Part shown: piece after piece, positions 1 to 5,708 of the stretch
Position numbering within the stretch: position 1 is the first letter of the stretch
Layout of the letters: each line of letters starts with the position of its first letter
Virus record (IMG/VR): IMGVR_UViG_3300042894_001844
Coordinates: 1 to 36,583 of that record
Reading direction: 5' to 3' (one strand)
Origin: a virus
DNA length: 36,583 nucleotides
Made by a program: the position numbers and the translations under genes
Notes under the pieces: model-generated
What the model saw: the letters and a program-made list of their open reading frames with translations, nothing else
Databases searched by the model: none
Told to the model about the DNA's origin: nothing

Positions 1-2
1 CT

Positions 3-239
3 AGAAAAATAGTAGCTTTTATTATTGTCCTTTTGGTTGTTATTATTCATGTAAAATGGTTAACACTAGGTAATCTAACACAATTAGAAATGGTTTTAAC
101 AATTGATTATAGTTTTATAGCTGCATTATTTGGTATGACAACTTATCATGCGATTAAAAACAAAAACTCAAAAGAAATACCACCAAAACAAGAACCTACG
201 ATTGAAGAAACACCAGACGAACCTAGTGAACAAAACTAA
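3..239 (+). CDS. Small membrane protein, 5'-truncated by window edge
   Basis: The frame is open from the first bases of the window, so the true start lies upstream; 78 residues are visible. The N-terminal part is a hydrophobic helix rich in I/V/L, a second hydrophobic stretch (FIAALFGM) follows about 25 residues later, and the last 30 residues are polar and acidic with several prolines. This is a two-helix membrane protein with a soluble tail. Size and layout fit a holin-like or small inner-membrane phage protein, but no family is recognised. It ends just before a strong terminator hairpin. Confidence 0.6.
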   Translation, partial: RKIVAFIIVLLVVIIHVKWLTLGNLTQLEMVLTIDYSFIAALFGMTTYHAIKNKNSKEIPPKQEPTIEETPDEPSEQN

Positions 240-245
240 AAATAA

Positions 246-274
246 AAGAGGACCTATAATGGGTCCTCTTTAGT
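246..274 (+). terminator. Terminator hairpin after the first gene
   Basis: A 9-bp perfect stem, AAGAGGACC with GGTCCTCTT, is separated by a 7-nt loop and followed by T residues. It lies 7 nt after the stop codon. On the opposite strand it also lies beyond the end of the minus-strand mini-gene at 292-360 and could terminate that transcript. Confidence 0.75.
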
Positions 275-291
275 GTCTACAACTATCAAGC

Positions 292-360
292 TTATCTGCT
301 TGGTGGTGGTGGTGGTGGTGGTGGTGTAGTACCTTTTGGTTTTCCGCATCCGCATCCCAT
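292..360 (-). CDS. 22-residue Cys/Gly and poly-proline mini-protein (candidate)
   Basis: On the minus strand a 22-codon frame reads MGCGCGKPKGTT, then eight consecutive Pro codons (all CCA), then SR and TAA. Its GCGCG start and pure Pro8 tail are too ordered to look like a chance frame. It diverges from the gene at 439, and the palindromic ATAAATATATTTAT at 422-435 between them offers the same promoter-like motif to both strands. Function is unknown: the two Cys could bind metal, and the Pro8 stretch would be expected to slow ribosomes without EF-P. A simple CCA/TGG repeat is the alternative. Confidence 0.4.
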   Translation of the reverse strand: MGCGCGKPKGTTPPPPPPPPSR

Positions 361-421
361 GTTTTCTAAGAATTAAAAGTATGTTATTATTTATCTATAA
401 ATACTTTACTATAACAAAATA

Positions 422-435
422 ATAAATATATTTAT
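422..435. promoter_or_regulatory. Palindromic TATATTTAT motif between divergent genes
   Basis: ATAAATATATTTAT is a perfect palindrome that presents TATATTTAT on both strands. On the + strand it ends 4 nt before the ATG at 439; on the minus strand it faces the mini-gene at 292-360. The same TATATTTAT word precedes several other genes in the window (see 3135, 4056, 12917, 16223, 17600), usually without a TTG element 20 nt upstream. Promoter function is inferred from position only. Confidence 0.45.
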
Positions 436-438
436 ACT

Positions 439-669
439 ATGTTCAAACTTAAATATACTATATCAATATTAGATAGTAAATGGCAACCAATAAAAAGGAA
501 CCTAAAATTATCTATTATCCCTAGAATTAATGAATACATTTTTCTAAATGACCAATACCATAAAGTAATCAATGTGGTACATACATTCAATAAGACTCAA
601 GATGTGTTCTTGATTATTGAAGAAATAGTACAAGAAATTAGTGTTGATAATCAACAAGTTACAGAATAA
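439..669 (+). CDS. Unknown small protein, 76 aa
   Basis: A complete 76-codon frame that begins 4 nt after a TATATTTAT motif, so its mRNA may be almost leaderless. The product is soluble, with alternating hydrophobic residues and an acidic C-terminus suggesting a small mostly-beta fold. No family is recognised. After its stop comes a long non-coding stretch holding a promoter and an RNA-like structure, so it appears to end its own transcript. Confidence 0.6.
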   Translation: MFKLKYTISILDSKWQPIKRNLKLSIIPRINEYIFLNDQYHKVINVVHTFNKTQDVFLIIEEIVQEISVDNQQVTE

Positions 670-692
670 ATTAAAAATAAATTAAAAATTAC

Positions 693-723
693 TTGACACG
701 GGTGTGTTTTTGTTGTATATTTG
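693..723 (+). promoter_or_regulatory. Bacteroidetes-type promoter for the ncRNA/tRNA block
   Basis: TTG at 693-695 and TATATTTG at 716-723 are separated by exactly 20 nt, the Bacteroidetes sigma-ABfr form (TTTG/TTG about 20 nt before TAnnTTTG). The next protein gene is over 500 nt away, so the promoter most likely drives the structured RNA at 773-958 and the tRNAs behind it. Confidence 0.7.
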
Positions 724-772
724 CATATATATTAAAACAAACGTTCTTTACTTATTATAAAAATTATCTAAA

Positions 773-958
773 AAGGTGTGTTCAGCAAACGAACAAAAAC
801 TACAAATTCTAAGATGGAAGAGTCCAGTCTCTATACACAAAAAAGCAGTCACTTAGGTGTGGTTGTTCGTTGAATAAAACTGAACATGTTGTGAGGGCAT
901 GTAAAATCTACTACCATGTACACGTTAGTCATGTAAAATAAAAACGAACTTACACCTT
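773..958 (+). ncRNA. Candidate structured non-coding RNA, about 186 nt
   Basis: No frame of useful length covers this stretch, yet nested complementary arms do: AAGGTGT (773-779) with ACACCTT (952-958); GTTCAG (780-785) with CTGAAC (880-885); AACGAACAA (788-796) with TTGTTCGTT (863-871). Local hairpins include AGAG/CTCT near 820-833 and ACATG (884-888)/CATGT (898-902). The closing stem around a branched interior and the strong promoter 50 nt upstream suggest a stable RNA. I could not match it to tmRNA, RNase P RNA, 6S RNA or a hammerhead by their signature motifs. It could instead be a leader that shapes processing of the downstream tRNAs. Confidence 0.45.
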
Positions 959-1038
959 GAGATAAGATATTGACAAAAGAATCATTACAGCAATTAAACT
1001 CTACTATATAAAGAAAAAAAATTGATTCTGGTCAAACT

Positions 1039-1110
1039 CGGTTAGTAGTATTAGGGAAATACATCGTCCATGGAGGACGAAGAAAAATGGTTCGAATCCA
1101 TTATAACCGA
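1039..1110 (+). tRNA. tRNA-Pro(TGG), atypical position 33
   Basis: Acceptor CGGTTAG/ATAACCG (six pairs, last mismatched), D stem GTAT/ATAC, anticodon stem TCGTC/GACGA, T arm AATGG-TTCGAAT-CCATT, A73. The loop CATGGAG puts TGG at 34-36. C1:G72 is typical of tRNA-Pro and supports the call. Position 33 is A instead of the near-universal U. No CCA is encoded. Confidence 0.65.
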
Positions 1111-1115
1111 CATAT

Positions 1116-1188
1116 TGCGACATGGAGCAGTGGTCAGCTCGCAAGGCTCATAACCTTGAGGTCGGGGGTTCGAATCCTTCTGTCGCTA
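1116..1188 (+). tRNA. tRNA-Met(CAT)
   Basis: D stem GAGC/GCTC, anticodon stem CAAGG/CCTTG with loop CTCATAA, T arm with TTCGAAT, A73. Acceptor pairs 2-7 (GCGACA/TGTCGC) are good while 1-72 is T-T. The anticodon stem lacks the three G-C pairs of an initiator, so this is elongator Met or, if lysidine-modified, Ile(CAT). No CCA is encoded. It starts 6 nt after the tRNA-Pro. Confidence 0.85.
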
Positions 1189-1267
1189 GATAATCGTATT
1201 AACTCACTTGCACGTAGTGATTATTGCACACCTAATGTTGGGTGACTAAGAAGTTAATAAAAAAAAA

Positions 1268-1762
1268 ATGACTAAACAAGAGATGATTACTAGAAATAGT
1301 AATGAAAGAGGTTATGTTGTTGATGAAAACGGTATTGTTACAAATAACAACGGTAAATCAATATCATTGAGTAAAACTAAAAAGGGTTACTTATCTTTTA
1401 ATATTAGATTAGAGAAGGGGTTAAACCCAACTAGGTCTTTTGTTCATAAACTTCAAGCTTTTCAAAAATTTGGTGATATTATTTTTGGCGAAGATATGGT
1501 AGTTAGACATTTAAACGGGGTATCAACGGATAACTCATATGAAAATATCGGGATTGGAACTCAAAGTGAAAACATGTTAGATATACCTAAAGAAAAAAGG
1601 GTGTATACTGCTAGTAAAGCTAATTTGAAATACAATCATCATGATATTATTAATGATAGAAATAACGGTTTTAGTTTCACTGAACTAATGGTTAAATATG
1701 ACATATCTTCAAAAGGTACTATATCATATATAATTAAAAAATCATTGGAATCAACCAAATAA
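1268..1762 (+). CDS. HNH_3-type homing endonuclease in the tRNA cluster
   Basis: 164 residues. The central block VRHLNGVSTDNSYENI followed by GTQSEN (about residues 78-103) matches the HNH_3 pattern RHLDGNxxNNxxxNLxxGTxxEN, with His and Asn as catalytic/metal residues. An earlier FVHKL supplies the first His of the beta-beta-alpha-metal fold. The C-terminal part (HHDIINDRNNGFSFTEL onward) resembles a short helix-turn-helix specificity module. Expected activity is nicking or cutting DNA at a homing site. It sits between two tRNA-Met-type genes with no other gene, typical of a selfish insertion into a tRNA array. Confidence 0.75.
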   Translation: MTKQEMITRNSNERGYVVDENGIVTNNNGKSISLSKTKKGYLSFNIRLEKGLNPTRSFVHKLQAFQKFGDIIFGEDMVVRHLNGVSTDNSYENIGIGTQSENMLDIPKEKRVYTASKANLKYNHHDIINDRNNGFSFTELMVKYDISSKGTISYIIKKSLESTK

Positions 1763-1768
1763 AATATT

Positions 1769-1838
1769 GTGATATGGTGTAAGTGGTTGCATAATGGGCT
1801 CATAACCCGAAGGGCTGGTTCGACTCCAGATTCGCTAC
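1769..1838 (+). tRNA. Degenerate tRNA-Met(CAT)-like gene
   Basis: Anticodon loop CTCATAA on a GGG/CCC-containing stem and a T arm CTGG-TTCGACT-CCAG are clear. The acceptor (GTGATAT against GATTCGC) pairs only partly, with an apparent extra T on the 3' side. The three G-C pairs next to the loop are an initiator-tRNA trait. It resembles the better formed tRNA-Met at 17172 in its 5' part. Functional state is uncertain. Confidence 0.55.
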
Positions 1839-1843
1839 TAAAA

Positions 1844-1925
1844 AGAATAGATTCAGCAAACACAAGGTTAAATTAAAATTTGCATAAATTTAAATGAAAG
1901 GGTTCAATTCCCAAATTCTATTCTG
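1844..1925 (+). other. tRNA-like element with perfect 7-bp acceptor
   Basis: AGAATAG (1844-1850) pairs perfectly with CTATTCT (1918-1924), followed by G and a terminator. Inside are a GGG-TTCAATT-CCC T-loop-like hairpin and an AAATT/AATTT hairpin around TGCATA. Five extra bases lie between the T hairpin and the acceptor, so it does not fold as a standard tRNA. It also shares the word TTCAGCAAAC with the ncRNA candidate at 781-790. It may be a decayed tRNA or a tRNA-like 3' end. Confidence 0.35.
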
Positions 1926-1932
1926 AAACATT

Positions 1933-1962
1933 AAAAACTCATCATTATGGTGGGTTTTTTTT
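1933..1962 (+). terminator. Terminator of the first tRNA block
   Basis: AAACTCA and TGGGTTT form a 7-bp stem (one G-U pair) leading into a run of eight T. It separates the tRNA/ncRNA block from the promoter at 1974. Confidence 0.7.
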
Positions 1963-1973
1963 ATTTATAAAAC

Positions 1974-2004
1974 TTGCATAATCAAAATAATTTTTGTATA
2001 TTTG
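1974..2004 (+). promoter_or_regulatory. Promoter TTG-N20-TATATTTG
   Basis: TTG at 1974-1976 and TATATTTG at 1997-2004, spacing 20. The ATG of the next gene (2008) starts only 3 nt after the -7 element, so transcript start and start codon nearly coincide, implying a leaderless mRNA or use of a later start. Confidence 0.7.
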
Positions 2005-2007
2005 TAT

Positions 2008-2181
2008 ATGGAAAAATTATTAAATAGTCAAATAGCAAAATACGTCTTATATTTTATTATGTTTAAGATATGGGCTTATTTTCTTGGTTTTGAGACAATC
2101 ATGTTGATGATTGGTGCTTATATTCTTGTAGATATTGAATTTTACGACAAAAATAAGGATAAAGATGGAAAAGTTAACTAG
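2008..2181 (+). CDS. Small membrane protein, 57 aa, ends TAG TGA
   Basis: The frame starts directly behind a strong promoter and encodes 57 residues. Residues 12-45 are two hydrophobic segments (KYVLYFIMFKIWAYFLGF and TIMLMIGAYILV), and the tail is charged (DKNKDKDGK). This is a small inner-membrane protein of unknown function. It overlaps the next gene by 17 nt. Its stop is TAG followed at once by TGA, relevant because the window encodes an amber-reading tRNA. Confidence 0.6.
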   Translation: MEKLLNSQIAKYVLYFIMFKIWAYFLGFETIMLMIGAYILVDIEFYDKNKDKDGKVN

Positions 2182-2422
2182 TGAAAATGTTGAGTCGTTT
2201 ATTTACGACTACCCAACCAAACATATGCAAGGATTCTTGGGTAGTGAGATAATGACTATCTTAGAAAAACATGAGATTGATAAAGATAAGTTCTTTACAG
2301 CTTTGGGTGTGAACACAGTGATGGTGATTGATGGTAAATTTGTTACATATCATTGTGATATACTAAAAGGGTTACGTTGTGTAATCGAGAATAGAGAACA
2401 AACTTTTGAAGAGTGGGATTAA
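2165..2422 (+). CDS. Unknown protein, 85 aa
   Basis: I chose the ATG at 2165 over a TTG 30 nt upstream because it gives a natural start (MEKLTSENVESF) and the usual short overlap with the preceding gene. The product is soluble and acidic, with no recognised motif beyond an alternating helix/strand pattern. It is followed 18 nt later by the P-loop kinase, so the three genes from 2008 to 2986 probably form one transcript. Confidence 0.6.
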   Translation: MEKLTSENVESFIYDYPTKHMQGFLGSEIMTILEKHEIDKDKFFTALGVNTVMVIDGKFVTYHCDILKGLRCVIENREQTFEEWD

Positions 2423-2440
2423 ATTTAAAAATGTAATAAG

Positions 2441-2986
2441 ATGGAATTAGGAGAAAAATTATTTAAACAATTTTTAGGTATAGAAATAAAACCTAAGTTG
2501 CTCATTATCGGGCATATGAGACATGGAAAAGATAGTCTAGCTGAATTATTGAATATTGAATTCGGTTATACATTTGAATCTTCTTCTCAATCAGCAGCAA
2601 ACATATTCTTATATGACTTGTTGAAAGATAAGTACGGATACTCAACACCAGAGGAATGTTTTGAGGACCGAGTAAATCATAGAGAAGAGTGGTATAAAGC
2701 TATTTGTGATTACAATAAAGATGATAGAGCAAGATTAGCCAAAGGTATCTTAGAACGTTCTGATTGTTATGTAGGGATGCGTGATAGAGAAGAGATTGAA
2801 GAATGTTTGAAACAAGGTATTTTTGATTTGGTGGTTTGGGTTGATGCTTCAGATAGATTACCAGCAGAGGATGCTAGTTCATTCAATATTGATAAATCAT
2901 GTGCTGATATCATAATTGAAAACAATGGTACTCTTGAAGAGTTTAAAGCCAAGGTATCTAGATTTGGGAAAACTTTATTAAAATAA
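2441..2986 (+). CDS. P-loop (deoxy)nucleoside monophosphate kinase-like
   Basis: 181 residues. After a short N-terminal helix, LLIIGHMRHGKDS (about residues 20-32) is a Walker A variant (GxxxxGKDS) of the kind in phage dNMP kinases and distant adenylate-kinase relatives. Later blocks IFDLVVWVDASDR and SCADIIIENNGTLEEF match the core strand and the C-terminal strand-helix of this fold. The expected role is phosphorylating a nucleotide for phage DNA synthesis, like T4 gene 1, though the substrate cannot be read from sequence. Last gene before the promoter of the suppressor tRNA. Confidence 0.6.
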   Translation: MELGEKLFKQFLGIEIKPKLLIIGHMRHGKDSLAELLNIEFGYTFESSSQSAANIFLYDLLKDKYGYSTPEECFEDRVNHREEWYKAICDYNKDDRARLAKGILERSDCYVGMRDREEIEECLKQGIFDLVVWVDASDRLPAEDASSFNIDKSCADIIIENNGTLEEFKAKVSRFGKTLLK

Positions 2987-2988
2987 AC

Positions 2989-3019
2989 TTGCATAATTAA
3001 AAAACTTATAGTATATTTG
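2989..3019 (+). promoter_or_regulatory. Promoter of the suppressor tRNA
   Basis: TTG at 2989-2991 and TATATTTG at 3012-3019, spacing 20. The tRNA begins 13 nt downstream and is closed by its own terminator, so it appears to be an independent single-tRNA transcription unit. Confidence 0.75.
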
Positions 3020-3032
3020 TATTATAAGATTT

Positions 3033-3103
3033 GATTCTATGATGTAACGGCAGCGTAACGGTCTCTAAAACCGAGTGTGAGGGTTCGATTCCCTCTAGAA
3101 TCA
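3033..3103 (+). tRNA. Amber suppressor tRNA, anticodon CTA
   Basis: Acceptor GATTCTA/TAGAATC is perfect; T arm GAGGG-TTCGATT-CCCTC is perfect; D stem ATGT/GCGT has G-U pairs; anticodon stem ACGGT/ACCGA has four pairs; variable loop of 4 nt; A73. The loop CTCTAAA has U33 and A37 and puts CTA (3065-3067) at 34-36, which reads UAG. This loop is the same as in classical amber suppressors. The short variable loop excludes Ser, Leu and Tyr class-II forms; the charged amino acid cannot be read from sequence (Gln is usual for phage CTA tRNAs). No CCA is encoded. It lies 55 nt upstream of a gene with TAG as codon 4. Confidence 0.85.
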
Positions 3104-3126
3104 CAAAAAGGATTTACCTTTTTTAA
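3104..3126 (+). terminator. Terminator of the suppressor tRNA
   Basis: AAAAAGG and CCTTTTT form a 7-bp stem with loop ATTTA, ending in a T run. It starts right after the tRNA 3' end and separates it from the amber-containing gene. Confidence 0.7.
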
Positions 3127-3134
3127 AAAAGTAA

Positions 3135-3143
3135 TATATTTAT
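3135..3143 (+). promoter_or_regulatory. TATATTTAT motif before the amber-interrupted gene
   Basis: TATATTTAT ends 15 nt before the ATG at 3159; no TTG is found 20 nt upstream. The tRNA upstream uses the TATATTTG class, so the tRNA and the gene that needs it seem to have different promoters. Confidence 0.45.
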
Positions 3144-3158
3144 ATAAAAACAAACAAG

Positions 3159-3503
3159 ATGAACAATTAGGTTTCAAAATTAAGAGTAGTCTCTAGAAGA
3201 GATTTATCATTAGGTACCCAAGCCTTACAATCTGGTCATGCTGCTATTGATTTCCAATATCAATACCCAAACATAGGGTCAGAGTGGCAAAACAAATCAA
3301 ATTATTTGGTGTTTTTAACTGTAGCCAACGAACAAGAGCTATATAAGTTAATCGACAAGGCTGATTCTAGAGGAATCAAGTACACTATCTTTCGTGAACC
3401 AGATATCCATAATGAAATTACCGCAATAGCTTTTGAACCATCTGATGCTAGTAAGAAAATTACTAGTTCATGTCCTCTATTGGGTAAAAATAACAACAAT
3501 TAA
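3159..3503 (+). CDS. PTH2-like peptidyl-tRNA hydrolase with in-frame amber at codon 4
   Basis: ATG AAC AAT TAG opens a 115-codon frame ending in TAA. If TAG is read through, the 114-residue product continues VSKLRVVSRRDL, then ALQSGHAAIDF (His27), KSNYLVFLTVANEQEL and FREPDIHNEITAIAFEP. This is the PTH2 pattern of a basic first strand, QxxHAA helix, a strand-helix unit and a C-terminal D...TAIA block. No ATG, GTG or TTG occurs in frame between the TAG and TTG 3306, so the conserved N-terminal third can only come from the ATG before the amber. The adjacent CTA tRNA would supply read-through. PTH2 enzymes free tRNA from peptidyl-tRNA. A dead gene is possible, but the rest of the frame is intact. 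Confidence 0.75.
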
Positions 3504-3624
3504 AACATATAAATTATGAATTAGATTAAAGCACCGCCTTAAGTTTATATCAACATAGACACTTACATAGTCAACTTGGCTATGTCTACGAAAATTATAA
3601 AATAAACTTAAAAACATAGACAAA
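3504..3624 (+). other. Short intergenic region with ATG-AAT-TAG mini-frame and hairpin
   Basis: At 3515 a second start with an early amber occurs: ATG AAT TAG, then six sense codons (IKAPP after the amber) and TAA. Beyond it ACATAG (3565-3570) pairs with CTATGT (3580-3585) in a hairpin, and the words TAAACTTA and ACATAGACA flank the next start codon. It may be a leader of the gene at 3625; the frame is too short to call a gene. Confidence 0.3.
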
Positions 3625-4005
3625 ATGAAAACTCAAGAACAAAAAGAACAAGAAGTATTGAATTACTTCGATAAAACATCACAACACTTATTTGTAACTA
3701 ATGATGGTGTTATATTTAAAATAATAACGTTTAAACACGAGGATAAAACTTATTACTCTAAGTTGGTAATAAACAAAGGTAAAGCTACTATAACAACCAG
3801 ACAACCATTTCAATGGGGTATGGGTCTTAAGCAATCATGGAAGCATACATTCTTCCCAGACTATTTAGAGATAAAAGCCATAAAGCACTTTAATAAGTTC
3901 AGAACAATTGAATTTAACTTGTTTTTTAGATTATCACCAGACAATGAAAAGAATCAAGATAGTCTAGATAAATTGATTGAAATGTATAAGTTTTTTGAAG
4001 AATAA
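3625..4005 (+). CDS. Unknown protein, 126 aa
   Basis: A complete frame starting in an A-rich leader and ending 12 nt before a strong terminator. The N-terminus is a charged helix (KTQEQKEQEVLNYFDK); the middle alternates strands with many Tyr, Phe and Lys; the C-terminus is a helix ending in FFEE. Compact and soluble, with no recognised family. With the amber-containing gene before it, it may share the transcript closed by the terminator at 4018. Confidence 0.6.
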   Translation: MKTQEQKEQEVLNYFDKTSQHLFVTNDGVIFKIITFKHEDKTYYSKLVINKGKATITTRQPFQWGMGLKQSWKHTFFPDYLEIKAIKHFNKFRTIEFNLFFRLSPDNEKNQDSLDKLIEMYKFFEE

Positions 4006-4017
4006 ACAAAATAATGG

Positions 4018-4044
4018 AAAAGAGAGGATATACCTCTCTTTTTT
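4018..4044 (+). terminator. Terminator hairpin
   Basis: AAAGAGAGG pairs with CCTCTCTTT around a 5-nt loop (ATATA), followed by further T. It closes the unit containing the PTH2-like gene. Confidence 0.8.
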
Positions 4045-4055
4045 GTTTTATATAG

Positions 4056-4064
4056 TATATTTAT
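4056..4064 (+). promoter_or_regulatory. TATATTTAT motif before the protease gene
   Basis: The motif overlaps an ATG at 4063 and ends 4 nt before the ATG at 4069. This overlap is one reason to prefer 4069 as the start. Confidence 0.45.
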
Positions 4065-4068
4065 GAGT

Positions 4069-4836
4069 ATGAAGAATTACATAAAACAGTTATTAAGAGA
4101 AAACCTATTAAGTGAGAAATTAACTGATGTTGATACTGATGTTGATATGTTATATAATAGTTTTTTTAAAGATGATGTTGAAGAATTTAAAAACACTGGT
4201 ATTTTCACTAGAAAAATGTTTGATTATAACGAAACAACCACATTTATATTACAGAGTCAAGAAGCTAAACAAGCACATCTTTTAAATCCATGTAAAATAA
4301 TAATTAATAACGGTAAAAATTTTTATGACCCTAATAAAAAGATAATTGGTGTTGGTGTTAATGATAGTGCGGTTAATTATATATTAAATAATCATGAAGG
4401 TGATTTTAAAGCAGCTGTTGATTCTCTATATGATGTCCCATCACAACAAAACAATTTAACTAAAGAATTTAATGAGGAAAAATTAAAAGGTTCAATACAC
4501 CACGAATTAGCTCATTGGATTGATGACACAATGAATAACCAACACCTTAATAAAAGGGTTAATAAACAAATAGCCTTAAAAAGGAGTGATTTAGGTGGTA
4601 TTCCAGTCAACGCATCAAAAATGGAGATTCAAGGTCAAATTCACAATGTAAAACAATTACATAATAAATATAAAGACATGTGGGATGAAATTACTTTTCA
4701 TAAACTCTTATCACTTTCAATATCACTAAATACAGTATATAAAGAACTATCTGGTGATGTTAGGAAACAATGGGTTAGAGACCTTAAAACAAGAATGGCT
4801 AGAGAAGGCTTATTAGGTAAAAAAATGTATTATTAA
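4069..4836 (+). CDS. HExxH metalloprotease-like protein with MKNYIKQLLRE tag
   Basis: 255 residues from the ATG at 4069, chosen because the next gene begins with the same tag and the upstream ATG (4063) lies inside the promoter-like motif. The tag MKNYIKQLLRENLLSEK is an amphipathic basic helix. Residues 145-149 are HELAH in SIHHELAHWIDD, the HExxH zinc site of zincin proteases, followed by Asp residues; the rest is largely helical. The expected activity is zinc-dependent proteolysis of an unknown target. The shared tag resembles in principle the capsid-targeting leaders of T4 internal proteins, so it may be packaged and injected; that is inference. Confidence 0.65.
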   Translation: MKNYIKQLLRENLLSEKLTDVDTDVDMLYNSFFKDDVEEFKNTGIFTRKMFDYNETTTFILQSQEAKQAHLLNPCKIIINNGKNFYDPNKKIIGVGVNDSAVNYILNNHEGDFKAAVDSLYDVPSQQNNLTKEFNEEKLKGSIHHELAHWIDDTMNNQHLNKRVNKQIALKRSDLGGIPVNASKMEIQGQIHNVKQLHNKYKDMWDEITFHKLLSLSISLNTVYKELSGDVRKQWVRDLKTRMAREGLLGKKMYY

Positions 4837-4837
4837 T

Positions 4838-5644
4838 ATGAAGAATTATATAAAACAATTATTAAGAGAGTCATTAATTAATGAAGAATATTCTAATGGT
4901 ATGTTATATGGGTATCACGTAACATCTTTAAAAAATTGGGAAAACATAAAAAATAATGGACTTGTAGTTGGTGGTAGAGCTATGCAAGGTAAAGGTCTTT
5001 ATGGTTTTTATGATTATAATCATGCTATTAGATATGGTATGAAAGGTGAGATTTCAGAACCTATTATCATCAAGTTTGAGATAACAAACCCATCTAGATT
5101 TATCATATTAAATATGGGTATTGCTAAAGAAGTTTTTGGGTCAGATGAATATCATTTATATAATCAAATAGAACAATATTTTTATGGTGGTTTTGAAACT
5201 TTTTATGAAGAAGTTAAGAAAGCAAACCCAAGCATGAGTATTGATGAATTAAAGAATATTTTAAATCAAATAGAAACAGATAATTCTGAAATGAAACAAA
5301 GAACTTTTGTTTTTTCTTTAATTCCTAGTACTTTGAATGATAAATTAAATATCATTTGGGATGGTAATTATGGGTTAGAATTCAGAATAAATAGAGTTGA
5401 ATTAGCTAAAGTTGTTGGTTATAAAACACTAACTGATGATTCAGAAGTTAATATTAATATATTTGATAAAATTCCAGATACTGAAGAATTTAAACCATTG
5501 ATTGATTTATTAAAATCAAACACTAATTTGGATACGATTGGTAAAGCTTATAAATTTGCAAACGAAAAGTATGATTCTGTTAGGGATATTAAAGAGTGGG
5601 AATTTTATGAGAAAATAATAAATCTAATAAATAAATTAAAATAA
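4838..5644 (+). CDS. ADP-ribosyltransferase-like protein with MKNYIKQLLRE tag
   Basis: 268 residues, one base after the stop of the protease. The first 11 residues repeat the protease tag exactly. Then GYHVTSLKNWENIKNNGL (His27) and GKGLYGFYDYNHAIRYG (about 51-67) follow the pattern of the ADP-ribosyltransferase/KptA/PARP fold: HxTS, a helix to NGL, then GxGLY with the NAD-contacting Tyr and a helix ending in YG. The third catalytic Glu is not certain. If correct it uses NAD to modify a host protein or nucleic acid. Its tag-sharing neighbour and the NAD-salvage operon directly downstream fit an effector role. Family assignment is by motif only. Confidence 0.5.
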   Translation: MKNYIKQLLRESLINEEYSNGMLYGYHVTSLKNWENIKNNGLVVGGRAMQGKGLYGFYDYNHAIRYGMKGEISEPIIIKFEITNPSRFIILNMGIAKEVFGSDEYHLYNQIEQYFYGGFETFYEEVKKANPSMSIDELKNILNQIETDNSEMKQRTFVFSLIPSTLNDKLNIIWDGNYGLEFRINRVELAKVVGYKTLTDDSEVNINIFDKIPDTEEFKPLIDLLKSNTNLDTIGKAYKFANEKYDSVRDIKEWEFYEKIINLINKLK

Positions 5645-5656
5645 CCATTAAAAAAT

Positions 5657-5687
5657 TTGCATATATGTAATTTGTTTTATATCTTTG
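5657..5687 (+). promoter_or_regulatory. Promoter of the NAD-salvage operon
   Basis: TTG at 5657-5659 and TATCTTTG at 5680-5687, spacing 20. The ATG of the receptor follows 21 nt later. A small TTTGTT/AACAAA hairpin overlaps the leader. No thiamine or nicotinamide riboswitch-like structure fits in this short leader. Confidence 0.75.
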
Positions 5688-5708
5688 TTGAAACAAATTT
5701 AGAAATAT

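Noticed and set aside
301-324. TGG repeat as a microsatellite only
   Set aside because: Kept as a possible Pro8 tail because it stays in frame with an ordered GCGCG start and stop; confidence is set low.
773-958. tmRNA, RNase P RNA, 6S RNA or hammerhead ribozyme
   Set aside because: No tRNA-like ends or tag frame, no ACAGNRA or P4 pair, no typical 6S central bubble and no CTGANGA/GAAA core could be found.
3306-3503. Short gene starting at TTG 3306
   Set aside because: It would lose the conserved QxGHAAIDF third of the PTH2-like protein, which is encoded in the same frame from ATG 3159; the TAG at 3168 explains why frame finders start late.
5657-5708. Riboswitch ahead of the TonB receptor operon
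   Set aside because: Only about 15 to 20 nt separate the likely transcription start from the ATG, too short for a TPP or NAD riboswitch.
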